Assembly (NCBI GenBank): GCA_937922435.1
Contig: CAKZVT010000036.1
Span: forward strand, 1-25,425
Reading direction: 5' to 3'
Source: an uncultured Prevotella sp.
Lineage (GTDB): Bacteria; Bacteroidota; Bacteroidia; Bacteroidales; Bacteroidaceae
Length of the DNA: 25,425 nucleotides
Positions within the stretch are counted from its first letter, which is position 1. Every line of letters starts with the position of its first letter. Below, one piece after another: positions 22,299-25,425 of the stretch. Made by a program: the position numbers and the translations under genes. Under the pieces are notes generated by a model. It was not told the DNA's origin. It did not search any database and was given only the letters and a program-made list of their open reading frames with translations.

Positions 22299-23040
22299 GA
22301 TGTATATAAATTCCCGCTATGGGATGATGGCAAACAGCTTCGGTATGCCCGAAACACAAACTTGCTACCATAAAAACAGAGTTCAGACTTTAAAACAACT
22401 CATAAACTTTGGGCAACTCAAAGGACTGCTCGCAGCTTCTTTCGGAAGCAAACGGGGGCGTTCAGGGGGCAACCCCACTGGCTCATTGGGGAGTTTTTAG
22501 CATGAGCGTCAGCGGTGCGTGAAGAAAACGCCATAATGAGCTATGGCTTTTGTTCCCAAAAGCCTGCGGCGGTGTCGGTTTTCCCTTGTCGGTCGGCAGA
22601 ACGGAAGTCCGTCTGGCCAGCCTGCGGATGGCGATACTCACCTCCGTTGCTTCCACAGCAGGCTTGATGATGAATGAAAATCCGATGAATTGATGAATGG
22701 GCGACTTAACATACTAAAAGTCATAGCGATACATGCTCAACATTCTTTCATCAAACCGCTTGTCAAAAGAAAAGCGATGAGTAAGGCTGTGTCCGTTTTC
22801 TCTTTTCATCAGCCATATCCTTTTGTTGAGAGTTTGATGAGGATGTAAACCGCTGTTATTCTTTATGTTTATATATACTTTCATCAATTCATCAAAATAA
22901 TAAATAGCACTCATGCAAATTACCATGCCGTATTCCGGCAGACTTGCAGGCAAGTCTGAAAGTTTTGAATTATTGAGAAGTGAAGATAACGCATTGATGT
23001 TCTGTAATATACGACCTAAACAACCGTTCAACAAACCCGT
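22299..23040. other. Mostly non-coding region with GC-rich palindromes, possible oriT or recombination module
   Basis: The part 22440-22560 is GC-rich with clustered short inverted repeats, for example GGGG-CAA-CCCC at 22466-22476 and CCCACTG...CATTGGGG just after. A leftward frame free of stops covers about 22485-22712 but lacks a start codon and does not resemble a known protein. A further leftward open frame of 106 codons (22714-23034) lies behind the integrase-associated gene and is unconvincing. The arrangement resembles regulatory or transfer-origin DNA of mobilisable elements near integrase genes; this is inference. Confidence 0.4.
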
Positions 23041-23403
23041 TCACAAAACATTTGGCGACGAAAAGAAAAATAGCACTTGTCTGTCTTTTCGCAAGCACAG
23101 CCTTTCCAACAGGGCGTTGCGTACCCTTGCGGCATTGGGTGTGTTGATACGGAAAGCGATTGCCACGACCATTGGCAGGGCATACGCCTCCGCACAATAA
23201 CCGTTGGGAAGCCTGATGCGCCTTTCCACATCGCAAGGCTTCAGCACTCCGCTTTTGTACACGGCTCGGATGGCGGCACGGAGTGTCGGGGCGATTACAT
23301 CGAACAGCCTTACCAACTCCATTTCGTTCATCCACACGTTGGCGGCATCGGACGGCACGGCAATCCTGCCGCACCCGTCCATCGTGATTGTTGTCCGTTC
23401 CAT
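23041..23403 (-). CDS. Small conserved protein encoded next to the integrase
   Basis: A 120-residue protein (MERTTITMDGCGRIAVPSDAANVWMNE..., then LVRLFDVIAPTLRAAIRAVYKSGVL and a C-terminal VRNALLERLCLRK). I recall very similar proteins directly after IntDOT-type integrases in Bacteroidales mobile elements, annotated as hypothetical. The central part looks helical with a possible helix-turn-helix (ELVRLFDVIAPTLRAAIRAVYKSG), so a DNA-binding role as excision or regulatory factor is possible but unproven. It follows the integrase by 10 bases, probably in one transcript. The composition matches the integrase. Confidence 0.7.
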   Translation of the reverse strand: MERTTITMDGCGRIAVPSDAANVWMNEMELVRLFDVIAPTLRAAIRAVYKSGVLKPCDVERRIRLPNGYCAEAYALPMVVAIAFRINTPNAARVRNALLERLCLRKDRQVLFFFSSPNVL

Positions 23404-23413
23404 AGACTGTGCG

Positions 23414-24622
23414 TTATAGGACGAAACGTCCGCTTATCTTGCTCTCAAAGGCGGATATGTCGTTTTCAAGTTTAGCGTTGGTCACCTTCGCGTAAATTTG
23501 CGTGGTGGTTATATTCGTATGCCCCAAAATCTTGCTCACGCTCTCTATCGGCATACCGTAATTCAATGCCAAAACAGCGAATGAATGGCGGCTCAAATGG
23601 AATGAAACCGGCTTTTCTATCCCGCATTTCTTCGCCACAGCCTTGATGCGTTTGTTCACCATGTCAAGCGAGCCGATGTTGAAAAGTCGCTTGTCTCTTC
23701 TGAACGGCTCGTAACGCCTGATTATCTGCATGGGGATGTCCATCAGCTTGATTTGGAACGGTACGCCCGTCTTTTGGCGTTTCGACACAATCCATGATGC
23801 GCCATTCATCTCAACGATGTTGTCGGTGGTCAGGTTCTTGATGTCCGTGAACGAGATGCCAGTCCAGCAACCGAACAGGAACAAATCCCTCGCCAATGCG
23901 AAGTTGGGATTGTCCAGACTGATTGTACTCAACGCCTGAATTTCATCTTCCGTGAGAAAGCCTCGTTCCTTGTGGTCGGGGTCAACGTGGTACATCGCAA
24001 ACGGGTTTCTCGGTATCTTGCCATTGTAGTGCGCCGTGGTGACGATGTGTTTCAACGGTATGGAGTATATCCACACGGACGATTGCGCCAGCCCGACCTC
24101 GTTTCGCAGGTACAGGCAGTAGTCACGGATGAAATCCTCCGTCAATTCGTTCATCGCCATGTCCGTCCGCTTGTACTGCCTCTTAATAAACTCCGCTACG
24201 TATTTGCGGACGGTCAGGTACTTCTGGTACGTACGCTTGGAGCGGTCTTTGCCCACCCGCTTGGCAAACGCCTCATTCTCCTTGTCAAAGGCTCGTAACA
24301 ATGTTTCATACTCCGTGCCGATGCCTTGATAGGCGTTGCGTACCATTTCAGCCGTGACAAATGCCTCACGGTCGGAAAGCCGCTGGTAGTGCTTCGTTAT
24401 CTGCGCCTTGATGTTGTCAAGCGCATAGTTCACCGTCACCGCCTCGCGGCTCTTGCCTTTCGCCCTGTTGCCTTTAGCATCCCACAAATCCTTGGAGATA
24501 CGCTGCTTGCAACTGAACTGTGCGATAGTCCCGTTGATTGTAACCCGTCCCATGATGGGGACAATTCCATTCTTTTCCTTGCTTCCGTTTACATAGAAGA
24601 CGGTCTTGAAAGTACTTCTCAT
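23414..24622 (-). CDS. int: IntDOT-like tyrosine recombinase
   Basis: A 402-residue tyrosine integrase. An N-terminal arm-binding region (to about 90) and a SAM-like core-binding domain (about 105-205) precede the catalytic domain. Catalytic residues visible are Lys284 (KRQKTG), His342 and Arg345 (HLSRH), His368 (GHTN) and the nucleophile Tyr377 (TTTQIYAKV). At the position of the first catalytic arginine (usually TGLR) the sequence reads TGIS, so it has Ser257. The same Ser-for-Arg replacement is reported for IntDOT of CTnDOT, which supports a close relationship. It should integrate and excise the ICE through a seven-base overlap with tolerated heterology. Its promoter is at 24645-24652. Confidence 0.88.
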   Translation of the reverse strand: MRSTFKTVFYVNGSKEKNGIVPIMGRVTINGTIAQFSCKQRISKDLWDAKGNRAKGKSREAVTVNYALDNIKAQITKHYQRLSDREAFVTAEMVRNAYQGIGTEYETLLRAFDKENEAFAKRVGKDRSKRTYQKYLTVRKYVAEFIKRQYKRTDMAMNELTEDFIRDYCLYLRNEVGLAQSSVWIYSIPLKHIVTTAHYNGKIPRNPFAMYHVDPDHKERGFLTEDEIQALSTISLDNPNFALARDLFLFGCWTGISFTDIKNLTTDNIVEMNGASWIVSKRQKTGVPFQIKLMDIPMQIIRRYEPFRRDKRLFNIGSLDMVNKRIKAVAKKCGIEKPVSFHLSRHSFAVLALNYGMPIESVSKILGHTNITTTQIYAKVTNAKLENDISAFESKISGRFVL

Positions 24623-24644
24623 AATCCTTGCTTTTTGTTTGGTG

Positions 24645-24652
24645 CAAAATTA
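24645..24652 (-). promoter_or_regulatory. Integrase promoter (-7 element)
   Basis: TAATTTTG reading leftwards fits TAnnTTTG, 22 bases before the integrase ATG. A TTTA lies roughly 15 bases further upstream. Confidence 0.55.
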
Positions 24653-24970
24653 GTTTATGGGAGTTGTAAAGGCAGAATGTAAACCTACGCAGAACGCAGA
24701 AATAGAGACCGTTAGTGTTAAATGTGCATCAGGTGTTGGGTAATGATTTGGAAGTGCATCTATTGCTGTAATCCGCCCAAATCCGTTTTTCCGCCCTTAT
24801 GTCATTCCGTGCCACCCGAAGCCAAACCCTCTGACCGTCAGTGAGAATGCTCAAATTCGCTTTATTCTGCGTTTTATCCTATTATTTTCTTTTGAAAATT
24901 CAGACACCCAAGCATCGCGATTTGTAGCTACACGAAATACCCCGGCAGTTTCACCCCTTCCATCAAAAGT

Positions 24971-25055
24971 AAACCGCTGTCGGCCGTCCAGCCGTGTTTA
25001 CAGCGGTTTCCGCCACGTTTTTCCTCGCGGCTGCGCCGTGAAAAACGTGGCGGAA
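24971..25055. repeat. Two overlapping hairpins
   Basis: AAACCGCTGT (24971-24980) pairs with ACAGCGGTTT (25000-25009). Directly after, TTCCGCCACGTTTTTC (25008-25023) pairs perfectly over 16 bases with GAAAAACGTGGCGGAA (25040-25055). The hairpins share two bases, so they compete or stack. Terminator or recombination-site architecture are both possible. Confidence 0.75.
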
Positions 25056-25316
25056 AAGAACACGGCGCCCGTCCGCCTGCGGTTTGCGGTTTGATTACAG
25101 GGGCAAAACTGCGACCGACGTGACGCATGGCCGTCATGCACCGAAGGAGCGTTTTTCATTGCAGCCGCTTCAGCTGAATGTAAAACTTCGGCATACCTTA
25201 CAAAAGGCTGAATACGTACCGGTTCCAGCCAACGGACAGGGTGCTTCCAGCTCTCTCCGCCCGCATGTTCCGACGTGCGACAACCGTCTGTTTTCCGCCT
25301 TGTTTCCACCCTCATT

Positions 25317-25425
25317 GCAAAAGGCCGCCTTTCGGCTTGTGATTTGCGGCCTTTTGCGTTGCGATTCATACCCTTTTGCGCCGCAATTCACGGCCTTTCG
25401 CATGACATTTTGCGGCATATTGCGA
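25317..25425. repeat. Inverted and direct repeats of CCTTTTGCG type
   Basis: GCAAAAGGCCGC (25317-25328) is the perfect complement of GCGGCCTTTTGC (25346-25357). Further related words follow: CCCTTTTGCG near 25371-25380, GGCCTTTCGC near 25392-25401, and TTTTGCGGC near 25408-25416. They could be binding sites for the integrase arms or another DNA-binding protein. The array reaches the right edge and may continue. Confidence 0.55.

Larger units (their letters stand above)
24623..25425. other. Hairpin-rich non-coding end region, possibly including an attachment site
   Basis: Upstream of the integrase gene no convincing coding frame is present over 800 bases. Two overlapping hairpins occur at 24971-25055. 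A 12-base inverted repeat with related CCTTTTGCG-type repeats occupies the last 110 bases. In CTnDOT-like elements the attL site lies close to the integrase start, so the ICE end may fall here, but without the other end or an empty site it cannot be placed. Long leftward open frames in this stretch have high Arg content and no recognisable domain, and were not accepted as genes. Confidence 0.45.

Noticed and set aside
22300..22500. 66-codon plus-strand open frame after rSAM protein B
   Set aside because: It ends in a palindromic GC-rich block and shows no family resemblance. It is more likely regulatory DNA.
22714..23034. 106-codon minus-strand open frame behind the integrase-associated gene
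   Set aside because: No recognisable motif, no promoter or ribosome binding site, and coding character similar to the opposite strand. It could be a real small gene but cannot be supported.
24928..25418. Overlapping minus-strand open frames at the right edge
   Set aside because: Arg-rich sequences running through perfect hairpins and direct repeats, without domains. The base pattern is explained by the repeats.

Overview
The window is part of a Bacteroidales integrative conjugative element (ICE) of the CTnDOT/CTnERL type, with accessory DNA nested inside it. Three things point to a gut Bacteroidota host: a traA-to-traG transfer operon divergent from mobA-mobB-mobC, an RteA/RteB two-component pair, and an IntDOT-like tyrosine recombinase. 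Most promoters also fit the Bacteroides -7 consensus TAnnTTTG rather than the sigma70 type, and only one gene (ptuB) has an obvious strong Shine-Dalgarno. The tra, mob and rte genes are GC-rich, while the 1.1-3.7 kb island is strikingly AT-rich, so it was acquired separately.

Layout. 1-878 (-): start of traG, then traF and traE. 900-4760: a nested insertion that splits the tra operon between traD and traE. It holds an antitoxin gene, a toxin gene cut in two, and between the toxin halves a 2.9-kb unit with a Septu-like defence pair (ptuA ATPase, ptuB HNH nuclease) and an IS5-family transposase. 4763-6584 (-): traD-like gene, DUF3408-like gene, and ParA-like traA. 6585-7157: control region with palindromic iterons, divergent traA and mobA promoters, and possibly oriT. 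7158-11130 (+): mobA, mobB relaxase, mobC coupling protein. 11267-12490 (+): hipB and an internally deleted hipA. 12845-14143 (+): DUF4143-type AAA ATPase. 14311-17945 (-): rteB and rteA, without tetQ upstream. 17946-18949: decayed spacer with a DUF3307 fragment and a 110-bp MITE-like palindrome. 18950-22298: AraC regulator divergent from a three-gene ATGA-coupled operon (metallo-beta-lactamase-fold protein and the two proteins of a radical SAM 'mobile pair'). 22299-23040: mostly non-coding, with GC-rich palindromes. 23041-24622 (-): small integrase-associated protein and integrase. 24623-25425: hairpin-rich terminal region, probably near an ICE end.

How the parts fit. RteA and RteB probably sense a signal and control excision or transfer. 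The integrase moves the element; MobA/B/C nick and deliver DNA to the Tra channel. The cargo consists of defence and addiction genes (Septu, HigBA-like, HipBA-like) plus the radical SAM module of unknown function.

The two most interesting observations follow. First, a Septu pair sits as a passenger inside an IS-bounded unit: a 41-bp perfect copy of the IS right end lies 2.8 kb away in inverted orientation, and the toxin gene can be reassembled from the two flanks. Second, the AraC / MBL-fold / rSAM-A / rSAM-B cassette is compact and coupled like a single enzymatic system of unknown product. No searches could be run; family names come from motifs and recall.
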